64,000 nt of DNA from Spirodela intermedia (taxonomy: Eukaryota; Streptophyta; Magnoliopsida; Alismatales; Araceae), in NCBI GenBank assembly GCA_902729315.2, contig LR746271.1, forward strand, positions 3,308,001 to 3,372,000, in the 5' to 3' direction. Positions 49,201 to 60,202 of the stretch are shown one piece after another. Each line of letters opens with the position of its first letter. Within the stretch, counting starts at the first letter, position 1. The notes under the pieces were generated by a model, which saw nothing but the letters and a program-made list of their open reading frames with translations, made no database searches and was not told the DNA's origin. Position numbers and translations under genes: made by a program.

Positions 49201-52200
49201 CAGCACATTTGTGGTTTTCCTGGGGGAAAAGTGATTCCGTCGAAGTTAGAATCATATCTCCAAGAATAGCCATACAGTTTCCAGAGGAGAACACGGTCTG
49301 AGCCGCAGTGTCTGATCACAATCCATAGAAGAGAGGGAGAGATTACTTTCTGAAATGTTTGTGAAGGTCCCAATGTAAGAATTTCAAGGAAGTTTCATCT
49401 GACGAATCTCTATTGATGAAATCAATCGCATTGGCGAATTCGGCACGAAGTATAGACTCTCGAGGCCTTTTCTCGTTTGTCTGCATCAAATGAAACGAGG
49501 GATCAGGGAGGTGCAGCAAGCAGTTCACAGAGTTTCTATGAACAAGCATCATGCTGATTAAATTCAGGACCTTGGATCATTACAGCCGTGCCCAATAGAG
49601 CATAGACGATTGCGCCAAGTCAGGACATTACCTTGATTAAATTCAAAATAATTATCGGATTTCCATATCTCTTCACAAGATTCTCGAAGTGGAGCCGAGT
49701 AGCTTCATAATTCCTGTCCTTCCTGTGCACTGAAAGCGTAGGAAATATGGGGGGGGGTGTTAGCCCACGAATAAGGAGCATCCTGATTAAAGGCTGCAGA
49801 TGAACCTACATATGATATCAGGTTTAAGATTCAGCCGAGAGGTTTCTTGCGACCAGAAAAGAGGTATCGAACCCCTGTTCTGCACAACGGAGCTCATCTG
49901 GATTGGACACCCACAGCGGCATTCATCTTCAAACACTATCTGTTCTGTTTCGACGTCATTTGCGACTTTACCTTTGTCATTCACGCCGCGTTTTAGATAC
50001 CTGCGGTTTGGGGGGAAGGGGGGGAGTTCTGAATTGAAATCTTGGCGTAAAATGGGAGAGAAAAATGTACAAAAATAGTTATGAAAGGGGTAATTAGACC
50101 TGGTTCCTGCATAATGGCGGGAACGCCTGGCAATGAGAGTCAAGTGGAAGTCTTTGCCAGATACAGAAAGCTTCGCCTGAAGGGAGGAACAACAACACGC
50201 CACAGCATGAAAAATGTAAAACATCGGGCATCAGAGTAGAAAAATAAATCTCGGGAGATATTCTCCTCGAAATGTAAGCTTACCAGGAAATTTTTAATTT
50301 ACACGGTCAAATATAGTTCAGAAAGACTGAGCAAAAGCAAGCAGTACACTCTCTGAATTATCATCACCATCAAGGCCATTTTGCCTCACTAACCCAGGCA
50401 GAAGAGAAACAGGGGGAGGATGAGGCGAAACACCTTGCCCCATCTCATGGGAGGTGGCTGAGATAAATAAAAACTGCTACATGGGCACCTCTCTAGACTA
50501 CTGTTTATGTTCTCTCTCATGGGGGGACAAGTGAGCACATATCTTTGCTGATTCTTGTTCCTTCTTTCTGTCTACAGCAAGCATACTTAGCACTATAATA
50601 TGACTGGTTTTCCAGCCTCCAACTCGTAGAATCCAATGGCCATGTTGGTGCTTTTATACCCACCATTCTCTTCTTCAGAGGAAAACTGAAGGCTATTGCC
50701 GTTTTTCTTGGTCCAAGAGAGAGTGCGAGCAACAACTTAATGGGTGAGCGCTCCATGCCCTCTACTCGTCGCAAAATACCCACAATTCATTGCTCATGAG
50801 GGATTCATTCGAAGGGTGCTACTGTTAATCAGCATTTGGTAGGAGAATAAAAGCAAGAGAAAGCAATGCCCAGTTTTAGCATTGAATTCAGCCAAATCAT
50901 GGGTTCAACAGTGTACGGACAAAAAGAAGGGAAACCGACTGCCTATTTAACCATAAGTTTTTGCATCACAAAGTGAAAAAACTTGCTGCATTCAGTATCA
51001 GAACCTTGAAGAAGATAACTCATCGGCATTTCACCTGCTTGAAGAAGCCGTACACAAGAGCAACGGTCCAGAGAGTGTTTTTCAGATGGTTTCGTATTCC
51101 ACGTGTGAGGAATTCATTCCAGACGAACATCGAGCCATGCATGGCCTCCCCATTCTGTCTGTCACAAAAGTTACTTTGCAGGCTGTGCATAACATGGTAC
51201 GAGTAGCTGAAGAAGAAGTCCTTTGTGAGATCCACTGAGCAGAAGAGCTTCTTGTATCTAGAATGCAATCAAAAAAAAAGAAAAAAGAAAAAAAGAGGGA
51301 CAGTTGTGAATGCCAAATTCCTCAATTTCAGTTTAGAATAAACCGGAGAAAAATAAAATTTTGAGTTCCATATTAAATGATTTAATTGAAATAATGAGTG
51401 GAATTTGAACATGCGTGAATAAGAAGATTCTTTGATTTTTTTTTTGAATTAAAGAAGTATTATAACATATGCTATGATGATCTAAGAAACTAGAATGCAA
51501 TCACAGAAGCTTCGATAACTCTGGACTTTTAAAAGGCTCTTTCTTTGGCTCATATAGATGAATGATCAGGAAGAACCCAGGGCCTATCTTGGAAATCGCA
51601 CATCACAGATATCTACTACATCCATTAACACTATACATTTGCATTTGGAGTGGGCAAAGGACCTGCTTTCGTATCTACAATTAACCACATCCGGTGACAC
51701 AGAAGAATTTCCAAGGGAGAAGATCTCGCTCTTGGTGATGGCATAAACTGCATGACCGCAGATGGCTCCGATTTGCTTCCTCTTTGTGATAAGCAGCATA
51801 TAGTAAGGTCCGAAGAACTTGACAAACCCTGCAAAGAATGCCCAGAAAATTATGCGTCAATAATTATTTCTCTTGGGGGGATAATAAATGAAAGTAGTAT
51901 ACGTACCGACGATGCCATAACAGCTGGTGACAAATCTAAGCCCGCCGGTTGGCTTGTTCCCCTCATTTATCCGATTCAAGAAGTCCTGGCATTCGCTCTC
52001 AGAGTAGGAGGAGGCATCTTCGAGGATGTTCAGCTCGCAGGGCTCCGTCCTGTTGATCTTTAGCACCTTCCATAGGGTCTTCTTCTTGTCTCTTCCTATC
52101 AGGTAGAATTTCTGCGACAAGGCAGCGGCAGAGTAAGCAAGAGAAGAGGCGGCGGATCTGTGGGTGGCATATCCTGGAAGAACAAAAGAACCAGTTTCTT

Positions 52201-52633
52201 CTTCTCCTTCTTCTTCTTCTTCTCCCTCCTTTTACGAAGCATTGGAGATAAACGAAGGGAATGGAGGAAACAGAGGAATTTAAGGGAGGAAAAATATGTT
52301 TTTGATTGGGTTTTTGGAATTTGAGAACCCAGCGGCAGGAAAAAAAGAAAAAGAGTGATCAAAAGATGTGTGCAGAGATAGCAGATATTCGAAGATAAAC
52401 AGGAACGGAAATGATTTAGGCGAGGAAAAGGGTGAGGTAAGAGCTATGGACAAAAGGGGGGGTGGGTTCTATCTAATTGCCCAAGTATGAGATGATCGTC
52501 CATCGCTTTTGCTTACCGATCGGGTCTCATACAACCAGAACTTGTGGAGGGAGAAGCTGTGGGCGTGGCCGTCCTTCGCCTGATCGGGCCGGGAGGAGCG
52601 CGCCGGGTGATCCGCCATGAAGTTGGCGGCCAT
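46243..52633 (-). CDS. SAC-domain phosphoinositide phosphatase (plant SAC2-5 type), 16 exons
   Basis: Hydrolyses phosphoinositides; plant SAC2-5 relatives are tonoplast PI(3,5)P2 phosphatases affecting vacuole shape. Exons: 52633-52517, 52111-51907, 51828-51663, 51257-51035, 50176-50100, 50000-49810, 49729-49632, 49480-49347, 49219-49091, 49002-48642, 48118-47997, 47860-47747, 47237-47040, 46944-46792, 46696-46597, 46323-46243. All phases agree, giving 822 aa. N-terminal motifs: [35 protein letters not shown] core: [34 protein letters not shown], then the CX5R site [15 protein letters not shown] (Cys500, Arg506). After it come [16 protein letters not shown] and [16 protein letters not shown]. 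The tail has [13 protein letters not shown] and NFLDLEWLS, and ends [10 protein letters not shown]...RCV. Length fits SAC2-5 better than the ~910-residue SAC1. The frame upstream of 52633 is open but has no ATG. The last two exons are short and rest on tail similarity. Confidence 0.93.
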
Positions 52634-54475
52634 TGCTTCTCTGTTCTTGATCCGAGGGTCGCCTCCCCACCGTCTCGGGTAGGGTGGGTTCTCACGCCTC
52701 ACGCATCAAATCCCCGAATTCGGCTGCTTCAGATACAGCATCTCCAACCCCTTCCGGTTTCCCGGGGATTTTTTTACCGGCCCCTCCCCAACAAGCCACA
52801 CCCAGTCGCCATCAACGGCACCGCCGTCAAACCCGATTCCCTCCGCTCCATCCGCGGGGGCAGGCAAGAGAGGGGGAATGGAGCAAGAGAGAGAGAGAGA
52901 AACACAAACAGATAGAGCGAGAGGGGGAGGGAGAGAGAGAGAGAGATGGAAGGAGAGCGGTGGGAGGAGGGACGGGGATAGGGAGAAGAAAGAGACGCGC
53001 CAGGAGGCTTGTGATTCGATAAAGGAGGAAGCGAAAAGGACGTAGGAAAAGAGGTGTTTGGCCTCGGCGGAAAAATGAAGGGACGGCGAGAAACCAGGAA
53101 CCCACCACCGCCAACTCCGGCGCCACCAAGACCGAAATACAACTCCCTTGAGAGAAAGAAATAATTGGTCGTCGTCGCCGCCGCCGCGCCGCCTGCGGCT
53201 ACCTCAACCTCCTCGCCCCTCCCGAGCACCGAGCGATCTTCGCAGCTGCCCGCGTGTCAGCTGTGCTTTCTCTCTCTCTCCCCGCCGTGTTGTTTGGTCC
53301 CTTGTGAGGTGGAGAGTCCTGGCGAGGAAGGTCACCGGTTGCGCGACGTCAGTCCACAAGAAAATATTCAGCGGTTTTCCCACAATTCGGCGAAGAAACA
53401 ACATAAATTACGACTACAATAATTGCCAAAAAAACGAGCTATTTTGCATATGAAAAATGCCAAATTGGGATTTAAAAATCAACCAATTTTCCTCAGAAAA
53501 AGGAAAAAGGGGAGAACGAACGAGAGCACTGCCCCCCAGAAATCAAATAAATTTCAAATACTGTTTTTATTTTTATTTTTTAAGAACTCCCGCCGAGAGA
53601 TACCGCCTCATTTGTCCCCGTTGACTTTTAGGATATTTAGCGTATCCTCCTCGCACACGTAAATCGCACTAGAAAACATTTCAAATAGCCGCTACTCTCT
53701 CTCTCTAAATGTAATAAGCACGTGTAAAATTATTGGTTTATTTTTCTCTGTCCTGGTATTTTAATGGATACGGGTGTAACCACTGAAACGTGGTCGCGTG
53801 GGCATACGAAGATCGCGAAGGTAATTTTAATAGCGTAAGACGAATTATTCATATTTTTTAAATGGCCCGATTTAGCTAATTTATGTCCGAGAAAACTTCC
53901 CGTGCCGTGCCGCTGACGACGTCGAGTGGAGGCCGACAGGAATCTAATCGGACGGACATGATTGACTTTAATATTCTCACTCTTACCACTCTCCGCCGCT
54001 CTCTCTCTCTCTCTCTCACATCATGATTGACGAGGTTTAATTACCTCGGCTGGACTACACGTCTCTCTCTCTCTCTCCCTCTCTCCCTCTCTCCGGGTCA
54101 AAAGTGTAACTTTGTTGGCTAACGGATCCCCACTCTCTCTCTCCCTCCCTCCCTGGAGATGACCAAGAAGGTCCTCTGTTGGTCGGTGTGTGGATCCAGG
54201 AAAGGCTACAGCTGTCTGAGCACGGCGGCGGCCGCCTCCCCAACGTTCGATTGGACGGCGGCGCATACACGAGAGTGCACCCGAATCGGAATCGGGAGAC
54301 TCCCGACAACTGTGGCAGAAGTCAAAGAATCACAGGCTCCGTCCCCGCTGACCGATTTGCTGTCCCCATATGTTTCTACTTTTAGAATTCACCCCCCATA
54401 AAAGTTATACATCATCATCATCATCCAGCCGTTGACTTTTTCCGCCGTTAACTTTTTCCTCTCCATTCTGAGGAG
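52634..54475. promoter_or_regulatory. Divergent upstream region of SAC (-) and PPR (+)
   Basis: No gene recognised. GA/CT runs occur at 52887-52945, 53996-54017 and 54060-54095, and a CAT repeat at 54412-54426. These are purine/pyrimidine leaders rather than coding sequence. The long open frames here on both strands are driven by the repeats. Confidence 0.45.
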
Positions 54476-55969
54476 ATGAGGAGGGAGACAATCGCCGCCA
54501 CCATTCAGCACTGGATCAATTCCGGCAGCCCCCGCCGTGGCCTGGCGATCCACTCGCAGATCATCAAAACCGGGGAGCTCCCCAATGCCAACATCTCCAT
54601 CAAGCTCCTCGTCCTGCACCTTAAGTGCGACTCCCTCGCCTACGCCCGCCAGGTGTTCGATCAAATGCCCTCCCCCACTCTCTCTGCGTACAACTACCTC
54701 ATCGGCGGTTACTGCAATCGCCACCGCCACCAGGAGGCGCTGCAGCTCCTCCGCTTGTTCGCCATCTCCGGCGAGAGACCCGATGGCTTCACCCTCTCCA
54801 TGGCCCTCAAGATCTCCTCCTCCGCCGCCGCCGCCGCTGCCGCCGCTAATCTCTGCAAGGAAGTGCACGCTCAGATTTTCAGGTCCTGCGGCGGCGGCAG
54901 CCTTGACGAGGTCCTCTGCACGGCGCTGATCGATTCCTACGCCAAGAACGGGAGCTTGGGCTATGCCAGGAGCGTCTTCCGCGAATCCTCGGACCAGAAC
55001 GTCGCCTGCTGCACGGCGATGATCTCCGGGTACATGCGGCGGGGGCTTCTCAGGGAGGCGGAGGAGGTGTTTCAGAGCGCTCGCGAGAGGGACGCGGTGG
55101 CCTTCAACGCCATGATCGAGGGCTACAGCTGCAGGCCTGCGACAGCATCGAGGTCGCTGGAGGTCTTCAAGGACATGCAGGGGGTGGGCCACCGGCCGAC
55201 GGTCTCCACCTTTGTTAGCTTGATTGGCGCCTGCTCCGTGCTCTGCGCGTTGGAGTTTGGCCGCCAGGTGCACGCTCGGCTGGTCAAGACGGAGATCCTC
55301 CTGCACGTCAGATCGGGCAGCGCGCTGGTGGACATGTACGCCAAGTGTGGCCGGACAGATTACGCGCGGAGGGCGTTCGACGATATGCCGGAGAGGAACG
55401 TGTTCTCCTGGTCCTCCATGATCGACGGGTACGGAAAGAACGGCATGGCGGAAGAGGCCCTGGAACTGTTCAGGAAGATGGAGGAAGAAGACGACGATGT
55501 GGTTCCCAACGAGGTGACCTTCCTCGCGGTGCTATCGGCGTGCGGGCACGCAGGGCTTGTCGGCGAAGGGAAGGACATCATGGCGAGTATGGAGAGGGAC
55601 TACTCTGTGAAGCCTAAGGTCGAACATTACGCGTGCATGGTAGATCTGCTGGGCCGAGCTGGGAATTTGCAGGAGGCATTCGCCTTCATCAAGGAGATGC
55701 CCTGCCGGCCAAATTCCGACGTGTGGGCGGCGCTGCTCGGGGTCTGCAGGCTCCATGGGGAGGTGGAGCTCGCCGCCGTGGCGGCAAAAGAGGTTTTTGA
55801 GTTGAACAGGAGGGAGCGGCCCGGAGCTTATGTGGCTCTGTCCAATACCTTCGCCGCCGCCGGGCGATGGGGGAGCGTCTGCGAAGTGAGGGAGATGATG
55901 AAGGCGAGAGGGGTCTCCAAGGACACCGGCAACAGCTGGGTCGGAACCAGGGAGGGAAAGATTTCATGA
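54476..55969 (+). CDS. PLS-class pentatricopeptide repeat protein, ortholog-like to Arabidopsis At1g28690
   Basis: Single-exon, 497 aa, GC-rich. PPR proteins bind organellar RNA sequence-specifically and act in editing, splicing or stability. PPR-type units run through most of the protein: NISIKLLVLHLKCDSLAYAR, YNYLIGGYC, CTAMISGYMRRGLLREAEEV, FNAMIEGYS, GSALVDMYAKCGRTDYARRA, WSSMIDGYGKNGMAEEALEL and FLAVLSACGHAGLVGEG. An E-domain-like end follows (HYACMVDLLGRAGNLQEA, WAALLGVCRLHGEVELA, RPGAYVALSNTFAAAGRW). There is no DYW domain. Segment order matches At1g28690, annotated as mitochondrial. Unlike that protein, this one begins almost at the first repeat. An in-frame TAA lies about 24 bases before the ATG, so no N-terminal targeting extension is present in this exon. 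Convergent with the sHSP gene, only 81 bp between stop codons. Confidence 0.95.
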   Translation: MRRETIAATIQHWINSGSPRRGLAIHSQIIKTGELPNANISIKLLVLHLKCDSLAYARQVFDQMPSPTLSAYNYLIGGYCNRHRHQEALQLLRLFAISGERPDGFTLSMALKISSSAAAAAAAANLCKEVHAQIFRSCGGGSLDEVLCTALIDSYAKNGSLGYARSVFRESSDQNVACCTAMISGYMRRGLLREAEEVFQSARERDAVAFNAMIEGYSCRPATASRSLEVFKDMQGVGHRPTVSTFVSLIGACSVLCALEFGRQVHARLVKTEILLHVRSGSALVDMYAKCGRTDYARRAFDDMPERNVFSWSSMIDGYGKNGMAEEALELFRKMEEEDDDVVPNEVTFLAVLSACGHAGLVGEGKDIMASMERDYSVKPKVEHYACMVDLLGRAGNLQEAFAFIKEMPCRPNSDVWAALLGVCRLHGEVELAAVAAKEVFELNRRERPGAYVALSNTFAAAGRWGSVCEVREMMKARGVSKDTGNSWVGTREGKIS

Positions 55970-56050
55970 GAACTCTTCTATCAAGTTTCTCTTCTCTTCA
56001 AGTCTGCAGATTTACAGAGAAAAAAGGAAGGAAGACTACAAGACGACGGG

Positions 56051-56643
56051 CTAGGCTATGCCGACCTGCACCGTCTTCCGCTTGATGAGGTCTTTTGGAG
56101 GAGGGGGGCGCTTCTCCACAGTGACCCTGAGCTCGCCGTTCTGGCACCGGGCGGAGATCCTGCTGGCGTCCGAGTCCTCTGGGAGCTTGAATTTCCGGAG
56201 GAACTTGAAGGAGGCTGCCGTCCTCTCCAGCCGCAGGTACTTGCAGGCCCCTTCCTCTTCCTCCTTACCTTCCTCCCTCTTCCTCTTCCCGCTGCTCTTT
56301 ATCACCAGCATGATCTCCTCCTCTACAGTCACCTGCAGCCATGGACGACCTCCGTCGGTGACCGGCCGGCGACGGTGAAGAAGTAAGGTCCTGTCCACTG
56401 TACCTGGATGTCGGATTTGGAGAGGCCGGGGACGTCGAGGAAGAAGGTGTACGCCGTGGGGGTCTCGAGGATGTCCACGGGGACGTCCCCCAGGCCCTTC
56501 TCCTCGCCCTGGCGATGCCTCTCCCGGGGCCGGCCCCGGCGGCCGCGGGCGGCGGCGCCGACCTCATAGGGAAAGACGAGGTGCTCCACTGCCTCCGGCA
56601 GGTGCAGCAGCTCGAAGACCGTCGCGTCGGCGAGCGGGCTCAT
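56051..56643 (-). CDS. Class III cytosolic/nuclear small heat-shock protein
   Basis: ATP-independent holdase of the alpha-crystallin (HSP20) family. Class III members (HSP17.4-CIII type) are nuclear/cytosolic. Two exons, 56643-56404 and 56332-56051, separated by a 71-bp intron at SDIQ|V, give 173 aa. Class III signatures: [15 protein letters not shown] at the N-terminus, [20 protein letters not shown] and [33 protein letters not shown] loop, [19 protein letters not shown] and [14 protein letters not shown] follow, with a VQV C-terminal anchoring motif. The single intron at this place is the class III pattern; class I and II genes lack it. The chosen ATG is the first; the frame upstream has only a non-ATG codon. 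The insert [13 protein letters not shown] is slightly longer than usual. HSE-like repeats lie upstream at 56792-56820. Confidence 0.94.
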
Positions 56644-56791
56644 GCTTACAGCGATGGGCAAGAAATTGGAGATGCAGATGGCGGCGGCGGCGGCGATTTT
56701 CTTCGAGAGGAATGGAGGAACTGAAGCGATTAGTTACCAGTGCTGAGGGAGGAATAAGAGCTGGGGGTAGAAACCTCCGGAGGCTCCGAGA

Positions 56792-56820
56792 GTTCGCGTC
56801 TAGAAGCGTCCAGAAGAATC
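56792..56820. promoter_or_regulatory. Heat-shock-element-like array
   Basis: Five consecutive 5-bp units, reading TTCgc gTCta GAAgc gTCca GAAga on plus, contain two nTCnnGAA dyads. That is the imperfect nGAAnnTTCn spacing bound by heat-shock factors. The array lies about 150-180 bp upstream of the class III sHSP start, so heat induction is expected but inferred. Confidence 0.55.
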
Positions 56821-57274
56821 TTGCGCCAAAAAAGGCACGATTTTGCTAATTTTGTAATTATTCCTCATTTAGTGGGCCACGTAGGCACACACGCAATGGG
56901 ATCGCCTCCAGTGGGCCGTCTTTAGCCAGTTGGTAATGGTCAGGAGTGCTTGCTGCAATCCCCGAACTGTGGAGTGAGTCGACTTGGGTTAACAGCCCCA
57001 TAACTCCGGCTCGGTCAACGAGACGGATCACATGATCTTAGCCCGTTTTCAGGGCCGTTCTCTGGGCTCGGTCCCTTTAAGAAGGCGTATCAACTGTTGA
57101 CATAATTACCTTGAAGTCAACGTCTTTAGTGGGTCCCCGGTCTCTAAATACTGCAGCCGATTCGCCTACCCCAAACACCGACACTGCACCGGCAAGCTCC
57201 AGCTGCCCGACCCACCCTTCTTTACTCCCCCCCGTCGGCGATCGACCCTTTCGTTGCCGCCGTTCCTCGTCCTA
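56821..57274. other. Divergent upstream region of sHSP (-) and SAUR (+)
   Basis: No gene seen. GGGCC/GGCCC words occur near 56873, 56911 and 57060. A weak TATA-like CTCTAAATA at 57142-57150 lies about 125 bp upstream of the SAUR start. Confidence 0.4.
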
Positions 57275-57652
57275 ATGGCGAAAGGCGGCGGCAGGCTCTG
57301 GGGACTCAAGTCCGTGGTCAAGAGGTGGTGCACCGGCGGCGCCACCGCCCCGGAGGAGGACGACGGGGAACAGGCGCCGCCACCGGGGCTCCACCCGGTC
57401 TACGTCGGCAAGTCCCGGCGGTGCTACCTCGTCAGCTCCCACCTCCTCAACCACCCTCTCTTCCGCGTCCTCGTACAGCGGTCCGCCGCCGCCGTGTCGT
57501 TCCCGTCGCCGTCGCCGTCGCCGTCGCTGGCGCCAGCGGTGGTGGTGGTGGGCTGCGAGGTGGTGCTCTTCGAGCACCTGCTGTGGATGCTGCAGAACGG
57601 CGATCCCCCGCCGGACTCTCCCGAGGAGCTGGCGGACTTGTACGCCTGCTGA
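57275..57652 (+). CDS. SAUR-family protein, SAUR76/77/78-like
   Basis: Intronless 125-aa small auxin-up RNA protein. SAURs inhibit PP2C.D phosphatases and so activate plasma-membrane H+-ATPases in cell expansion. N-terminus MAKGGGRLWGLKSVVKRW, then the SAUR core: VYVGKSRRCYLVSSHLLNHP, LFRVLV and CEVVLFEHLLWMLQNGDPPP. It ends SPEELADLYAC, the layout of the SAUR76-78 subgroup (an EVVLFEHLLWML block instead of the classic CGxxxFxxVL). The (S-P)n stretch between the two halves comes from a TCGCCG repeat. The start ATG at 57275 gives MAKxG as in relatives; the frame is open upstream without another ATG. Confidence 0.9.
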   Translation: MAKGGGRLWGLKSVVKRWCTGGATAPEEDDGEQAPPPGLHPVYVGKSRRCYLVSSHLLNHPLFRVLVQRSAAAVSFPSPSPSPSLAPAVVVVGCEVVLFEHLLWMLQNGDPPPDSPEELADLYAC

Positions 57653-58588
57653 TGAACCCATCACAGAAGAAGGCGCCCCTGTTCTTCTCTCCTCGTCCTT
57701 CGTCTTCGCCGTTCCTCCATTTCTCTGCGGATATTAGGGTTTCCAGTATCCCTATGCATGCATGTTCTTGTCCTAAAATAGCCTATTTGGATGATGCAAC
57801 TTCATCTGCATCGAAAAGTCTCTCGCTGTAAAAGTCATCCGCGTTGACTAGTAGTAGGGCACGTCGGCCTCGCCCTTTGTTCTTCATGCCCGGTCAGACC
57901 TACCAAATTGGGTCCGCCTTGGTGTACCAGGTTGGGCCCAAAATACCGAGCCCATTTCTAACCTTGTCTCAAATCTCCATCCAAGTCTAAGCTGACGAAA
58001 GCTGACGCAACTGGGTGACGTGGAGCCTACTTCAACGCGTTGATGGGACCCGTGCGCCCTAAGCTGACGTGGATTCATAAAAAGTTTGCCACTTTTTGCT
58101 GGGCCCACCCAGCCATTATTGGTGCGCCCAGAAGAGAACTTTCTAGACGACCTCATCCAAATATCTTCTTGCGCGCATCACCGTCCATTCCCACGATTCC
58201 CTGCTCTTCCCAGCTCTGTCACGTGCGGGAATCGCCAAAGGGCATATCGCACGTGCTATGTCGCTCACGGCCTTATCCAATGGCCGACGGTGTTGACTGC
58301 ACTATGGTCAAGTACCGCTAAGAATGACCGCTTCCCCGGGGAGTATAGACGTATCGCCGTTGTGGACGCGGTTCAGGCTCGGCGGTTAGCGTACTTCGAG
58401 TCACGGCATCCCACTTATCGTTCTAGAGGCTTCCTGGTTATAGAAGATCTCCCTCTCTCTCGCTCTCTCTCTCTAGCTTCTTACCGGCGATGCGGACGCT
58501 GGAGAGGGGAGAGGGAGGGGGGGGAAGCTGATTGCGTCCTCCGCCGGGGAAGCCTCTCTCTCTCCCTTCTTCTTCCTCTCTCATCGAG
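57653..58588. promoter_or_regulatory. SAUR 3' flank and DnaJ promoter with two G-boxes
   Basis: No gene. CACGTG (G-box/ABRE core) occurs at 58220-58225 and again at 58250-58255, 30 bp apart. These and the TC-rich leader (58450-58475, 58553-58580) lie upstream of the DnaJ start. Stress or light regulation through bZIP/bHLH factors is inferred. Confidence 0.5.
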
Positions 58589-59997
58589 ATGGCAGGCGGA
58601 GAGGACGAGCAGGAGGTCCGCAGCGAGGGTGGCAAGGACCTGTACGCGGTGCTGGGGCTGAAGAAGGAGTGCTCCACGGCGGACCTGAGGAGCGCCTACA
58701 AGAGGCTTGCTCTGGTCAGTCTGCTGGGGATTTACATTTCTTTTCTTAGAGATTCATTTCTGCTCGGGAGGGAACGAGGAAGGAGAGAGGAAGATTTACC
58801 TGCGCATTTTTTGAATTCTTGTCGTCTGATGAAGGAATCCCTCCTAAACTCCTGGTTTCCCGTTTTTCCCCAAATGATCTCGTCGAATCGTCGGAGAGGG
58901 GACGGCAGAGATGGCATCCGGACCGGTGCTCGACAGCAGGGAGCGGAAGGTCGGCGGACGAGGCCAAGTCCAAGTTCCAGGCGATCCAGGAGGCCTACTC
59001 CGGTACGCAAGCGACCTTCCTCTCCATTACCGATGTTAATATTCAGCACCGATGACGACGCTCCCTCTTCTCTCCTCTTTGCTTCCTTCCCACCGGCGAT
59101 CTGAGCAGTTCTGTCGGACGCGAGCAAGAGATCCCAGTACGACGTCGGAGGGTTTCACGGCGGCGAGGACGACGCCGACGTAACTCTCACATATACCGCC
59201 GTTTCCGCCATTATTGTAATTTCCCTTGCTCCCCGTGATGATCCCTGACGACGGTGACGGATCAGGAGATGGGCGACTTCCTTGGGGAGATGGTGACCAT
59301 GATGAACCAGACCGCGCCGACGGTAGCCGTCCGAATCTGTGGGTCTCCATTACGAGACGGAGAGTTGACTTTTAATCCTCCTCCCCTGCCTGGTTTTCTC
59401 TTCCCCCCACCCTCCGGTGAGTTTGCAGGCCGGCGGGAGCGAGACGTTTGAGGAGCTGCAGCGGCTGTTCTTCGAGATGTTCGAGTCCGACGTCGAGTTG
59501 CTCAGGGAATCACCGGCGAGGTGTCGCGATAGGCGAAACTCCGGCTTCTTCACCGGCTTCGACTTCTCCGCGTCCTCCTCCTCCGGCAGCGGCGGCGGCG
59601 GAGGAGGAGGAGGAGGAGGAGGAGGAGGAGGATATAAGCGGGACGGCGTGGAACTCTACTCTGACCAGGCAAAGGCCATGGCCGGCGGCGACGCCGGCGA
59701 CCTGGTCGGTATCGGGCCGGCCGGCGTCTTCTGTGTTGGGGTGAGCTGTCTAATCCTCTCTCTCCGTTCTCTTCCCACCAGCTGCTGGATTCGACGGTCG
59801 TCGGAGTCTTTACTGAGAAGGATCCCTCTACCCTGGTCTTCTCCGGTGGCTCCTCCTGCGTCTTGCAGTTGGACGACCGGAATACCTCGTCACCGGCGGC
59901 GAAGGGCCAGGAAGGGGGCGGCGGCAGGCGGAGGCCCGGGAGGAAGCAGCAGCCCTCTTCAAGGTTCGGGGTTTCTTCTCATTGTAGACGGGGTTAA
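58589..59997 (+). CDS. DnaJ (HSP40) J-domain protein with Gly-rich region; 3' exons uncertain
   Basis: Co-chaperone that stimulates HSP70 ATPase. Firm exons: 58589-58714, 58909-59002, 59109-59179, 59266-59322, and 59429 onward, in phase. The J-domain reads KDLYAVLGLKKECSTADLRS, AYKRLAL, then RWHPDRC with the essential HPD (residues 45-47). KFQAIQEAYSVLSDASKRSQ and YDVGGF complete it. FLGEMVTMMNQT and ETFEELQRLFFEMF follow, as in the short plant J-proteins related to Arabidopsis At1g56300/At1g71000. A (GGA)n tract at 59590-59632 encodes about 14 Gly. The end is unclear. A donor at 59741 would leave a 41-bp intron, too short for plants. A donor at 59705 with the acceptor at 59781 gives a 77-bp intron and a tail LLDSTVVGVFTEKD...RRRPGRKQQ, stop 59995-59997. 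Read-through would run to 60136. Confidence 0.8.
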
Positions 59998-60202
59998 CAC
60001 TCTTAATTCGGGGCCCCACTTGCGGGTAAACCAAATTAGACTTCTGAAGCCCATAACTTCAGAATTAAGAGAAAATAAATATTCTGGAGAATCTCCTACA
60101 AAAACCGGCCTTTCAAAAGTCTTCCTGTTCCGTTGACCGGTGGTAACTCGCCCATGGACGGTGAGGGCCCGCCATTGACAAAGCCGGCGAAAAAGGGGGG
60201 CG

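Noticed and set aside
54389-55306. 305-codon open frame on minus across the PPR gene
   Set aside because: Shadow of GC3-rich PPR codons; composition is Gly/Glu/Val/Asp-rich with no domain.
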